From contig CM075103.1 of assembly GCA_037576195.1 (NCBI GenBank), positions 25,628,723-25,692,722 of the forward strand: DNA of 64,000 nt. Direction: 5' to 3'. Position numbers and translations under genes: made by a program. Below, in pieces: positions 13,401 to 25,393 of this stretch. The notes below the pieces were generated by a model, which worked only from the letters and a program-made list of their open reading frames with translations, ran no database searches and was not told the origin of the DNA. This DNA is from Phytoseiulus persimilis (Eukaryota; Arthropoda; Arachnida; Mesostigmata; Phytoseiidae). The first letter of the stretch is position 1; every line of letters begins with the position of its first letter.

Positions 13401-13953
13401 GAGGATATCGCTCATTCGCCTGGTGGCTACGGCCGTGCGCGCCCGCGTCTTCATCGACAGCGATAGCTCATCGTCTTAGTGGGATATTCTCGAGCTCGAG
13501 ATGACAATGCGCGTCGTGAGGAGCGGCGGGGAAAAACCTGCCGTTTCGCAACCTCCCCTTCCGTTACAGCGTCTCCCCTCCCCGAGCTGCGTGAGACCCC
13601 GCGGCTGAAAACGCAGGTGGAGATGCCGTCTTCCGGAATGCGGGAAGATTGCCGAAGCCTGCCCGGGCAAAAACTGGTCTGGAGAAGGAATAAGCTCCGG
13701 AGATGCGATATCTCGATCTGAGGCGGAGCCGTAGAACTTGAGAGATACAATGAGGAACCTCGTGACACTTACCTCGGCTGTTTCCCGTTGCCTTATCGCG
13801 GAGCACGTTGATCGAGTGGACCTTCCCGAATTCTTCGAAGAGGTTTCTGAGTTCGTTCTCGTCCCAATTACGGGGGATCTGGCCAACGAACATTTTGATC
13901 GCATCTGGATCGGGCTGTGGTTGCAGATCTTGCTGCTGAACCGGAGAGTTCAT
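10430..13953 (-). CDS. CELF: CELF/Bruno-family RNA-binding protein
   Basis: Seven coding exons, 13953-13773, 12681-12550, 12408-12053, 11822-11732, 11303-11244, 11117-10884 and 10791-10430, splice in phase to 471 aa, close to vertebrate CELF1/2. The protein binds GU-rich RNA and regulates alternative splicing, decay and translation. RRM1 spans about 18-98 ([19 protein letters not shown]), RRM2 about 106-186 ([16 protein letters not shown]) and RRM3 about 386-464 ([21 protein letters not shown]). A divergent linker of about 160 residues rich in Ala, Asn, Ser and Gly separates RRM2 from RRM3, as usual. The C-terminus [16 protein letters not shown] is the family's. The ATG at 13953 opens the standard short leader before RRM1; an extra 5' non-coding or alternative exon further upstream is likely. 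Small linker exons (60 and 91 bases) are natural candidates for alternative splicing. Confidence 0.95.
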
Positions 13954-16900
13954 TTCCTCTCTGAGAAACGAGAAGATAACGGCGGCTAATTAGCTACATC
14001 CAGATAGCCTCGGCGCCTCGCCTCACTGAGTGCACTCGACGATTTATCGAGCTCTGTCAAGAATTTGTTAGCGGGCTCGGTCGGAGAGATGCAAAAACCT
14101 CTGTTTTTTTTTGCTTCCTTTGATGCTCCCTTTCTCTACCTAGGAACCTGTGGCAAACCATCGTCTTTGCTAAAGAATTGAGTTTGGCTCAACTGGAGGC
14201 CCGCGTTTGGTTAGCGTTCGGGCTCGGGTGAACGTACGGGCGCAGTGTGAAGTGTGAGTTCGGGCTGAATTCAAACTGAGGTTCGAGCTCCTAGCGTCTC
14301 AGGGTTCGAGCCGAGGTTACGGGGAAGTATTTTACCGATGTCAAACGATGGATGAATTGCTGTTGTCAGCACCGAAAAGCCACAGAAATCGAGTTTCGAC
14401 ACGGATACGGATCTGGAGTCTGCCCCACGGTCGAACGGCCAGAATCCGGACTTGGTTCAGGCTCGACGGTGGGAGTGAGTGTCGGGGGGACGAGGGAAGG
14501 GAGAGGGGTAAATGGAGTTGTTGTTGTTGTTGCGTGAGCTTGATCTCTCGGTAGTTTTTACCTGAGCTCGACTCAGTGGATTGTGCCATGCGGCTGCCAT
14601 GTCGTCCGATATCTGGCTGCGAAAATCTGCCCAAAAAATAGAGAAGTTGTCGAAAGCTGTCAAAGTCGAATCAAAACCAACGAAAAAGCGGAACACAGAC
14701 GTGGACGATGGCATACCGAACGGGCAGCAAGGGGCTGTTCTACAGAGTGTGCTACTTGTCGAACTACAGAGTACGTCCCAAACAGGAGGACACGGATGAG
14801 GGGAGACCGACTACCGACAGGTTATTGGGGGGTGGCTGTCGACCACCGACTCGAGGACTTCCCCGCTTTTCGACCTCTGTTCGTTGTCTTGCCTGCTCGA
14901 GAGTTGATCTCGGGCGATCATCGATCGTGGTTGTTGGGACGGTAAGGGCAGCGTTTATGAAAGAGCGGGGGATTAATGTGGGAGTTTGAGATGAAGGCGA
15001 TGAACATCGAAATAAAAACCACTCCATCCAGAACAAAAACATGTAAGCGATCGGTCAACCAACACATGCTTAGTGAAGAAGACGCTGAGACCTTGAGCGA
15101 GGACAAACCTGGACTGCGTATGATCTTGAGTGGGGTGCACCAGAGAACCGGCGATGGCATCAAGCCTTGCCAGCTTACAGGGGACACTTTCAGCGATGTC
15201 CTTCGCCGAGCTCATGACGTCGCTCTGAAGGACATGCACCTCGAACCGGGCTCGACACACAACGGACTCTACGAAGGATGAATGACCGTCAGCGGCAAAC
15301 GAGACACCCCCTCAAGCAGCTCCTCTTCACGAGGATATTTCACACAAAGTAGACTGACTGACTGACTGACTGACTGACTGAATGATCGACCGACCGACCG
15401 ACCGACCGATCGACCGACTGACTGACTGACTGACCGACCAATTCAGCGACCGATTGGAGCAAGCCAACCGATTGGGACACAATGACGACGTCCAACGACG
15501 ACTACGACGAGGCGCAAAGTTAGAGAGGGCCAACCACTCAGTACGTTCGAAACGCCGAGAGATAGCCAGCGCTTGGAACAATGGGATTTTTGGCTTGGAA
15601 ACACCGGCTTTGCTCGTCCACTATTCGGCACATTTAACGCACAAAAAAGCGAACACTAGCAGCACCCGACACTGTGTGCTTCGCAGACCCGTCCGACTCC
15701 TGCACAAGAACATCCGGAAGCGCGCACTCATCGACTGTTGCACACATGCGTGCTGCACGTTGGCGGCCAAAATCTTCTCGCGGGAAAGTCGCAATCACCG
15801 ATCGTAGTGGAGGATATCGCTCGGTCCTGCGCTCGCGGTTCCTTTTAACTCATCTGAACCGAACGAGATAGCGCAGAGAATTTCCAGATCCGTCCAGGAG
15901 CTCCTTACAGCTTTCTGGCGTCGATCCGATGAACGCCAAGTCGACTCATCCGACGACGAGACTTAATCTGATCCAGTAATAGTGTCACAACACCGATCTG
16001 GTATCTTCTCTTGAGCTTTCCGTGCTCTCATCCGTATCTCGGAGCCTGGAGATCTGCGGGCGAGGGCGGCGCCGGCAGTGCACTTTGGCTTCGCTCGTCC
16101 GAGGGCCTCCTTGTAAAATCTCCGCGTTATCTATCAGAGTGCGTTCTGGGAGATGTGACGTTGTCGTCGAGCCGGGTACCTCTGTCTGATACGCACAGAT
16201 ACGTTGAACGGGGCGAGACAGACCTTCTTCGAGTGCCCATCGACGGGAATTTTCGCCACGGCTCGAGCGGACTCGACTCAGAACCGAACAAGCCTTCGAT
16301 CGGCGAGCGAGATCGGTTCAGAACCGAACTCCCGGCGACGCGGTCGAGAGTTTGATTCCGAATGTTGTAGCGAGCTCGCGAGAAATGAACAGAAACAAGA
16401 ACCTCGTGTTTTGGACACCAGACCGGCTTGAAAGTTGACACCTTCAACGTCTCGTCAAAGCGGGCTTACATCGAGTAGCAAAAGTTTTGTGAATTTCAGA
16501 GGACATCCAGACTTGTCAGAGATGGCAGCTCGAACCGCGTGGACGGAATGTCTCGAATCGACCACCGGCTCGACTCAATTCCGGTTCCACCTAAGATCAC
16601 CCTGGACGGGAAACGCAGAAGAGCTCGTCAGCCCACGCTCGTCTCCCGGGCCGCGTCGATCAGCTGATATTGGCGCAGTCGAGAAATCGAGAGGTCCGTT
16701 GACAACATTCTGGGCGGGGATCGAAACCCTCCGATCATGGCTCGGAGCTCTGGGCTCAGACCGGAAGTCTGTCCATCAAGGTGGTTCTGGAACCTGGGGG
16801 AGTTCGACGCGGTTCCCGAACAGAACCGGAATGCATCACGAACCGAGTACAAGAGCTCCTAAGAAGCTCGCCGCGTGACGGAACTCGACGGTGGATCCAA

Positions 16901-16994
16901 GCAGAATCGGTGAGAACTCTCGCCCACTTCGTTCCAGAGCTTCAGCCCTCTCTATCAATGGCTCTGCTGACATAGACAAACATAGACGAAAAAT
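13954..16994. other. CELF upstream region, no gene seen
   Basis: Short ORFs only, with no known motifs. As the next gene upstream is also on the minus strand and ends near 16995, this 3 kb should contain the CELF promoter and 5'UTR. It includes a 14-base T/C run near 14101 and a long GACT/GACC tandem repeat. Confidence 0.4.
15352..15438. repeat. (GACT)n / (GACC)n microsatellite
   Basis: About 87 bases of four-base units: GACT repeats, then GACC repeats, then GACT again, with a few interruptions. A compound tetranucleotide satellite. Confidence 0.9.
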
Positions 16995-17142
16995 TCACTC
17001 CGAGTAGACTTTACGCTTGTAGTACGTTAGTACGACGGGAGGAACGGTGACCACGAGAACGAGGATGACGGCGGCCACGAACACCAGCACCGAAACCACA
17101 GAGATGTGGCGCTCGACAGAGAAGTGAAGCGGGTGGATGATA
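16995..17142 (-). CDS. Last exon of an unidentified single-pass membrane protein
   Basis: Read on the minus strand, the frame ending at the TGA 16995-16997 contains SVERHISVVSVLVF, an unbroken hydrophobic segment of about 25 residues rich in Val, Ala, Ile and Leu, and then the basic tail YYKRKVYSE. This is the shape of a type I membrane protein's transmembrane helix and very short cytoplasmic tail. A possible splice acceptor (TTCTTCAG) lies at 17143-17150. The upstream exons were not identified among the short ORFs at higher coordinates, so neither the family nor the ectodomain is known. The hydrophobic run with a basic stop-transfer flank is unlikely by chance in this base composition, but the gene model is incomplete. 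Confidence 0.5.
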
Positions 17143-18297
17143 CTGAAGAACGCTCCTGTTGCTCGCTGGCCTCGCTGTTTTCGCGACGGGAAATCACAAC
17201 CAAAACCGAGTGCACATCAAATTCCGGTACAGGACGACACTTCACCGGTGATAGCGCCAAACGCAGTTGTTTCCGTGGTTCAGTCGATGGATGGATGTTG
17301 CGGTGGTCCAGCAAACACGGTCTCTCCAAGCTTGTTCTACTGATAAGCAATGCGTTCCTCCTCTCCGTCGTAGAGATAGATAGCAAAGTGTGAGAGGCAG
17401 GACTGCGAGCCGGCTCCAGCGGCCACGGAGCGATCTGAGAGCGTGTGACTCGAGCGCCAACTTGTGGATTTTATTTTTAGAAATTGCGTGATATCCTTCA
17501 TCCTGGACGCTCTCTTCCCGAATCCAGGCTACCCGCCGCGCTACTTGAGCGGCAGCCATGGGACTCCTGGGGCTGTCTCTCTCTCCGGCCATCCTCCGAA
17601 CTCTCATCGTTCTGCTGCACAGGACTACCAGGAGTTACCAAATGGTCTGTCAAAAGCCCGGGGCGGTGGAAAATGGGACTCCACGGAAACCGGGAGCGGG
17701 GCTCGTTTGCTAATCTCAGCCCCGGTGCTCGAATCGAAGGAGGGCCCGGCAGGAGTGGGGTTCTCTCCTCGCGCGTTTCGGCCACGGAAAACTCCGCGGC
17801 GTCGTCGTCTATGAGTGAAACTCCGGCGGGAACCGGGTTAGAGAACACTTCGACTCGAGATTTTCCCTCGGATTTCAGTCGTTTCGGCTTTGCTTGACGA
17901 TCGTCGCTCGGAAACTTGCGGCGCCAGGGGTTAGTTGAGCTTTATTCGCGCTGACTTCAGTCGAGACCCGTACCTGTTAGAAGGTCGCTCATCTCGTCGT
18001 TCGGGACTAGCGCAATTCATTGAAAGTGTCACCCGAACAGAACCGACGGTGGAAGAGTATTGGGCGGAATGACTTCGGATAAACCGCACGTCTTCAACGC
18101 AAGCATGGACACACTCCCGCAAGCACGCACGCACGCAAACAGACAGACGGTCGTCGAGCGAGCACGTCCGTTCACACCCACGAGTCAGCCAGTGCAGCCC
18201 GTGGATAAACAAGCCCGGGCGGCATGATCTTATGAAACAGAGACACTGGTGTTGTGTCTCGATCGAGAAGACTGGGAGAGTCCTTGCCGAGCTAGTC

Positions 18298-18348
18298 GCC
18301 CGCCTGCCTGCCCGCCTGCCTGCCTGCCTGCCCGCCTGCCTGCCTGCA
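18298..18348. repeat. (GCCT)n / (GCCC) microsatellite
   Basis: Roughly a dozen GCCT units interrupted by GCCC. A similar shorter tract occurs near 25357-25393. Confidence 0.85.
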
Positions 18349-21300
18349 GAGGGTGTAACTGAGCAGCTACTGAGAAGAAAGGGAAATCTGCACCTGTTGA
18401 ACAGAGCAAGGGGCCTGAATCTAGAATGGCTCTTTAAGAATCGGAAACTCTCGTTATTTACTCTTTTTACGACTGTACACACCGCCTAGCCGAGAGCTTG
18501 GGCGAAACGCTCGATCAAGCTCTAATTCGGAATCATTGAGCAAGAAGGCTGAAGTTGTCAACAGCAGCTTCTGCGGACTTGGATGACGAATCTTGAGAAA
18601 AGTGTCACCAGGTCCAGCTCTCTCGAGGATTGAGAGAACAAGTAGAATGACTCTGTTTCTCGACGGCCACGGAGCCCGCGGTCGAACTGTAAAGCCTGGA
18701 ATCGGTCGAAGGACAGTAGTCCGAGTCTCAGCGCTCGGGTTCGCAACCAGAGCGGTGACTACGATCATCTCCGCAAGGGCGGCAAGGCCGCAGAGCACGT
18801 GATTGACAGACACATCGATACGCGAGCCTTCTATCCGAGCACTGGTCGCCTCAGTGACTCGGCCTGGCCAAGATGTTGTCGTCGCGGACAACTCGACGAA
18901 AAACTCCTAGCCCGTCTAACCAGTCCGCCCTCTTTTCCTCCCTCCCTCCGGAAAACCATTGCCTCTCGAGATGCTGACTGAGGAGAAAGAAGATTCGCTA
19001 CTCGATTCGGCTGTACACCTTCACAAGCGCACAAAGAGAGTGACATCTGTTGTAAATCGTCTCACTGAGCGACGCTCCGGTATACTTGATACACTCTAAA
19101 CAATCTGACATACTGAACTGGCTGTTTCGAGGTCTCAGCTTCGATATGAGGAAGTAGAAGCAGCCGGGTAAGTCCGAGGGACGTGCCCGAGTCGGGTCAA
19201 AGCTTTTCGAGCCCCTGCTCGAACGTTCGATTCTATGAGCCCAGAATCGGTGCTCAGCTGTTCATCGACCGAATTCGTTTTTCCGAGCGAATCTCTCGCA
19301 AGCATGCATCTACATGAGGAACTCCATCAGCGTACGAGCTCCACGGACGCCGGTCCCGGCGAGATCATTGTCGTCGAGACTAGCCGGGGTGACAGATTGC
19401 TTTCATCGAGCCGAGGTCAAACGGATGGAGTTCAAGAGCGAGCATGAGACTGGTGAAAAACAGGTGCGAGGTCACGGTACATGTCGCCCTGCCAGTGACC
19501 AACGACGAACGTGGTGTCGTGCGTGTGGACAGCTCGGCGTCGATAGCTTTGGAGTCACCGAGAAATTCCGAATCGCTGTCAGAACGCGTTAGCAACCTAC
19601 TCGTCAGAGTTGACGAAAATGCACTCTGTCTTCAAGGTTAGATCCGATGTATCTTCAAGGAAACTATTGACTCTCCACAGCTGTCGTGCTCTCAGTTCCG
19701 TTTAACCGGACTGCGTCAACTCGTCACAACCACGGGGGACTTCTCGCTCGCCGACACGAAGATAACGAGCTTTCTCTGTGGATTGGAGCATGCTGGCCGA
19801 GGGCAAATCGCTCTCAGGTTCACTGAAGCTCGATCTGAGTGCCGTTCACTCCCAACTCGCATTTCGACCGAAACTCTGTTCTGGATTATGGCGCCCGATC
19901 CGTAATCGCGGACAGTGCACAAAGCGGTCGCTCTGCGAGGGTTTGATGCTCGCGACTTCTGGAAGGGAAACCCGCTTCATGGAGAGTGCCGAGAAAAAAA
20001 GACAGATATAAGAGTAGACATGAATGAGGCTCTGTGAACAACGACGACGACGCGCCAGTGGTGCAAAATCGCTCCCATGATTGAGAGATTCGGGACGGCC
20101 GAATAAGCAACTCCGGCGGACAAGGGTTCGGCTTGCTCGCTGACCGGCAGCCGGCTAGTTTGGCGATCGCTCGGCCGACGTCTTCTGGATGGAAAGTAGG
20201 AGAGGCTTTGTAGACTTTTTGAGAAATTTTAGTTTTTCAAGATGTTCCCCTCTTGTTCCAATCAATGGTTACAGGATTCGCGGAGCGAGAATTTCCGTGA
20301 CACACATTCTTGGCTCGCTTACCCTCGCCGCTTCGAATGACCGGGACTTTAACCCGAGAGGAATAGCTGCGCGTCGAGCGCTCGCCGTCCCCGTAGTGGC
20401 CGGCGTTGGAACTCACACTGCACAGGGATGGTTCCGCATTTTTTCTTTCGGTATTTTTTCTCGTTCTACGAAACTCCGATCTTCGATATGAATGCTGTGC
20501 TCAAATTCAGCACAGGTGGGCAACTTCAGTCCTCGCCGAGGAATGTCGCTGGAGCCTCCATCCGCATGATTCGTGTGTTCCGGTTGGGAGAGTTATCGGA
20601 GTAAAATTAGACAGTGAAATTGGAAAGAAACCCACTGAAGTCGCAGAGGTCCATCGATTCACCCCTGACGATTCTCCCAAAATTCAAACACGATGCTTCT
20701 CGGTCCTCGATGAGAACTCCGGAATGGAAATTCGATCTACACACCGCGATCGCATCTTGGAACTTCAACGCGCTACGGAATATTTTTTTCTGACCTGGAG
20801 GGCGGTTCGAATCAAAATCCGAGATCCGGAGAGCTGTTATCCCAAACATTCCGCTCCCGGTGGCTAGTCTGTCAATTTGGAATTCTTCTACTCCGAGCTG
20901 TCATCGGAGGAATGAATTAGTGAAATGAAATCGTGATAAAACAGCTGAGCAAATGTCATCGATTGATAAAATGCTCTAGCTGATAGCGTTCAGTTTTCGT
21001 TATTCCGGATCAGTTTTTCGGTGCGCGCGCCGCGTTTTCAGCCTGAACCCTTGGGCTCCTCTGCTGGTTCTTCTTGGGTCGTTGCGATTTGTTCTACTTC
21101 TGTGACTGAGGTCGTTGAACTCTCTGCCGAAGCGGCGGTCAGGAGCGCGTTCCGCGGCGGTGGCTGAGCCGACTTCGTCTTCTGAAGTCAAGCAGCAGAA
21201 TAGCTGCCTCTGTCGGCATGGCCGTCCGTTTGCCGGCCGGTCGGTCGGCCGTCTCACGTGTTCCTCTATCAAGTTCAAGCAACGTTCAACAACAATGGTT

Positions 21301-24300
21301 GTGGGGCTAAATCCATTCCCAATCGAGACATCATCGTCCGTTAACGCCATTGCGACCAGCGTCGGTGATGACTATCAGCCGGTCCGAGTGGTTCGCACTT
21401 CACCCTCTTCGTCAATGAATTTGTCAACAACGGGATCAGAACGAAGGCGGCCGCGAATATATCGATCCACCACTTGAACTCGAAGTCGTTCTCTCGAGGG
21501 AGGGCGTCGACGCCCAGAGAGAAAACTGGCGAACCTTCTGATGTCATCTTCCAGAATCCCCCGATTTCCCCCGCCGTTCCCGTCGCCCACGTCGGTCTTC
21601 CGCGGAAGAATTTGCGTTGGAAGCCGATTCGCCCGCGGATCGCCTCGCGGTTGTTCGTCGTCCGAGTTCTCCAGGTTCTCGGAGAAGAAAACAGCGCCAT
21701 GCAATTCGAACGTGCACTCTAAACCCGCGCCGGACGATCTTCACTCGGAGAGGAACTCCTTGGAGTAGACGTTTTGAAAGGAATATGAGAGCCTGATAAC
21801 CAGCGTTGGAGCCAGACCGTCAATCCACGGCTGATTCACTCGTTCGGTCGGTCGCTCCCTCACTCGCTCACTGAGACAGCGAATTCTTCGGTGGAAGCCA
21901 GAGAAGCTCCTGATCGATCTGCAGAAGCGAAAGACGGAACTCGGCCATCGCCCGAGGGGACGAAAATACGTCTATTCGACCACGCGTTGACGTTGCATAC
22001 TTCCAGCCAGAATCCGTCCCCGACAACGTACCGTATTGCTCGTCGCGACGCGGCGCTGCGAATCGCGGGGTGTCAAGACTGCAGCTCCGACCGGGAGCAT
22101 CGGGAGCGTTGACAAAGTTCCGCTCGCAGCAAAAAAACACCGAAGATCATCGTTCCCGAGCGTTTTTTTTTTCATGAAAGCTGTTTTATCCATCCCTCAG
22201 CATATCGGAACGATCTGCGGGTTATCAAACCTCCACTGTGAGCGAGGGAAGCTCTCGAAGCACTCGTTCAGTAACTCGATTAGTTTCTCCCCGAGCGAAT
22301 TGTTGCGTCGTTGTCAGTTGGAAGAAAGAAGCGAAGCATCGTCGCGGAAGCGTTGCTGGAATCGCGTTGAGGAGCCGGGATCATTGACGCCGCCGTTTTT
22401 GACAGAGCCCAGAAAAATTCGCTCGTAATGACAGCTGATCCTGTTTGTATGCAATGCCAGCACTGCGGATTGATCGTCGGGCCTGAATTCATCGCCGGGC
22501 GGTGGTTCTCAGCGCGTTTTTCCAGTTCCGCTGTTCCCTCACGGAGCCGGCCTCTCCTCAACGCCACTTCAATCATCGACGATATCGTGAACGAACGAAG
22601 CCACCGACTTCGAGCTGGACTGCTTTTGAGGTCGCCATGTTAAACGAAGCACAGAGAGAAGAGCTCCCCACTAAGCACTGCACGCCGTCTCGTTACGAAG
22701 TCGAGAACGCGATGGACGCGAAATCCATTTCAATAGTTTTCTTCCATTCAATAAGTCACGAGGTGTGGTGAGGTTCGAATGCCTCTGCGAATCTGTGCGA
22801 GTGGGTGCGTGGATGTTTGTTGACGCCCGCTCGCGAACAAGGGAGTATCCTTCACGGCGGGCAACGCCGAAACGCAAGGAGCTGACCTCGTTCCGGGCTG
22901 CGGCTCCGCAAGCGCGAGAAGAATATCGTCGACGGAGGGAGAGGTATCGATAGAAGACGCGGGAGAACAGATTCTAGGGCTGTGGTGTTTACATGCGTTC
23001 CGAATTCGTCATGTATCTCTAATACTTCTGAGGGGTCTTCTGATGGTTTGCAACAGGCGCCACATAGTTCTCGCGAACGATCCTGGAAAGCCGGAAGAAT
23101 CCGGCTTTTCCGGGACCGTTGGATGGTCAAACTCACCCGATAGCCTCCTGAGTGATTGGGGTCTGCTGTGGAGACCTCATATCAAAGCTTCCCTCGTTTT
23201 CGGGCAGGTTGGAGCTGGAAGGGGCGAACGAGGAGCGAATACAGACGACGACGACTACCTCACGACGAGTTATCCACACTGGATAAAGCCCAACATACAG
23301 ACCTGGAAACGAAACGAATTAGCGAACGTGAGTTTCGAATAGCTGACCAGCCTCTGCGATTCTAAGAGTGCGAGTCGAACCTGGCTGCATGAACATGGAT
23401 CAGAAGAATCAAGGACCAAAAAAAACGCCGCTAGAGACCTAAATCTGTCCTCGGCACGAGAGTCCCGCAGGTCGGCGTGCGTGTTCCGCACGAGAAGCGG
23501 CTCTTGCCGCCGGAGAAAAATCGAGGGCCGTTTGTTTTTTGAGAAACCCGGAAAATACTCAACAAAACACAAAGCCCGCGAATCAGAGCCGACAGCTGAC
23601 ATGGGCAGTGCCCATATAACGCATCTCTTAATCAGGCTCGGGTGGGTTCGGTGTTTCGCGATGAGTCTGCGTGCATCTAGAAATGAGTCGACCCCGGTGG
23701 ACATACTGCCGTCGCGACCGCTGTCTACCGAACGAGCGACTCCCACTGGTCGCTCGTTTGGTTGCGCACTAAGCGCGGTGGAAGAAGCGACCCGATGATG
23801 CTATCAGAGCTGGTGACACCAAGACTCGTTTACGAGCGAGTCGTTGCCGGTCGTGCTGAGTATCTCTGAAGATTAACAGTGGTGCCGGTGGCGAATCTTG
23901 AAACGCTCTTTGGCCAATTGCTTTCACGATGCACCAGGAAACACGCGTCATTATCCAACAAACCAAGTTTCTCCCTGGCGAGCTCAGCAAGTGGCCGTGG
24001 GTTTCATTTTCGAGCGAACTGCCTGCCCATAAGACCGAATATCTCCGAGATTTCGAACGAGCTCATCGATTCCGAGGTGGAGTCCGTGCGAGAAAAACAC
24101 TTTCGACAAAGCAGCTCCCGGTGCCTCGACAGAGCTGACATCTCGGAAATAACGAGGGCAGGAGCGAGCCACGGTCCTGAGATCAGACAAGTCCAGGAAC
24201 TTCACCAGGAGTGTCGTTGACAGAGCCAGTGTGAGGAGATTTCTTCACATTTACCTTCGGGCGGATAACCACAGCCCGGAGCCGAAACTCTTTCTGAGAA

Positions 24301-25356
24301 TCCTCGAGTGGTTCTACGGCAGATACGCGTTCGCAGCCGTAAAATGGAACATGATCACTCGTGACAACCGTACGCAGTCCGGGTCGCTGACGATGTTGTC
24401 GACTGGCGGAATTTTCGATCCGCTTCTGTGGGCGAATACTTGGCCCGTGGAGAGGTTTTCTCTCAAACGTGATTTTTTCATCGAATTATGACGTCTTTCG
24501 CCGAAGCCTCTTTGTTCACACATTTTCCCCCGGTTTCCACTCCCCATCGCTGGAAAACGACCGGGTCCACGAATGATCCCGCCCGTAGCTTTCTAGAATT
24601 TTTGGCAAAGCGTCCGGAGGTGCTTGTGATGACGACGATGAGCGTGTCCGCTGGCGCTCAAGCTCAATGTGAAGCTTCTCCCTCGCGCTGAAGACTTCTG
24701 TTCGGAAGAAGACGCAGAAGCTCATCCATCCTTGCGCCATCCGTCGTGTCTGAACCCGATCTCTTCCCGAAGGTAGCATTTGGCGCTTCCGAAGTCGCGG
24801 ATTCCGCGAGCGGCAATCTCTCAGCTCGAATCCGGCGGGGTCTGGACGCAGTACGTTTACGGTTCCCGACATTTCGCGGAATCGAATTCGCCGCGTCGAT
24901 GACGGCGTCTCGCCTCGTCGCCGAGAATAAATTTCTTGCTCCATTCGCGGAGTCGCGTTAAATTACACTGATTTCGTGGAGCAAGACTTCATCAATTTCG
25001 AAACGCTTATTCAATGCGCCAGTGAATTTCTGTGGTGCGCGCCACGTCACGTCATTTCTGCTGAACCTGGGGCGCAAGAGCGGAATCTACCCTCTGATGT
25101 CTCCGTTGGGTATAACGGTTGAGGTCTACGACCTCGCCGTCTTGGTACCGTTACGGCGGTGCCAGTGGTAATTTACATCGACGCTGCGAGGATTTGAAGA
25201 TCGCAAATCCGCACGGGAGGTAGCCAACAACGAAAGTCGAGAATGAATCCGATTGATTGGCGGTATTCATTATCGGAAGGCTAGTCTCAATGGAGCGATG
25301 TGGAATGTTGTGAGTAAGTGTGTCATCGACGCTGTCGGTCCGTCCGTGTGCCTCGC

Positions 25357-25393
25357 GGCCGGCCGGCCTGCCTGCCTGCCCGCCTGCTTGCCG
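25357..25393. repeat. Short GCCT/GGCC simple repeat
   Basis: CGGCC and GCCT units in tandem, with the same unit as the tract at 18.3 kb. Confidence 0.75.

Noticed and set aside
19444-19641. Plus-strand ORF with CEVTVHVALPVTNDERGVV
   Set aside because: Looks somewhat coding, but no upstream exon, no family and no supporting signals; left out.
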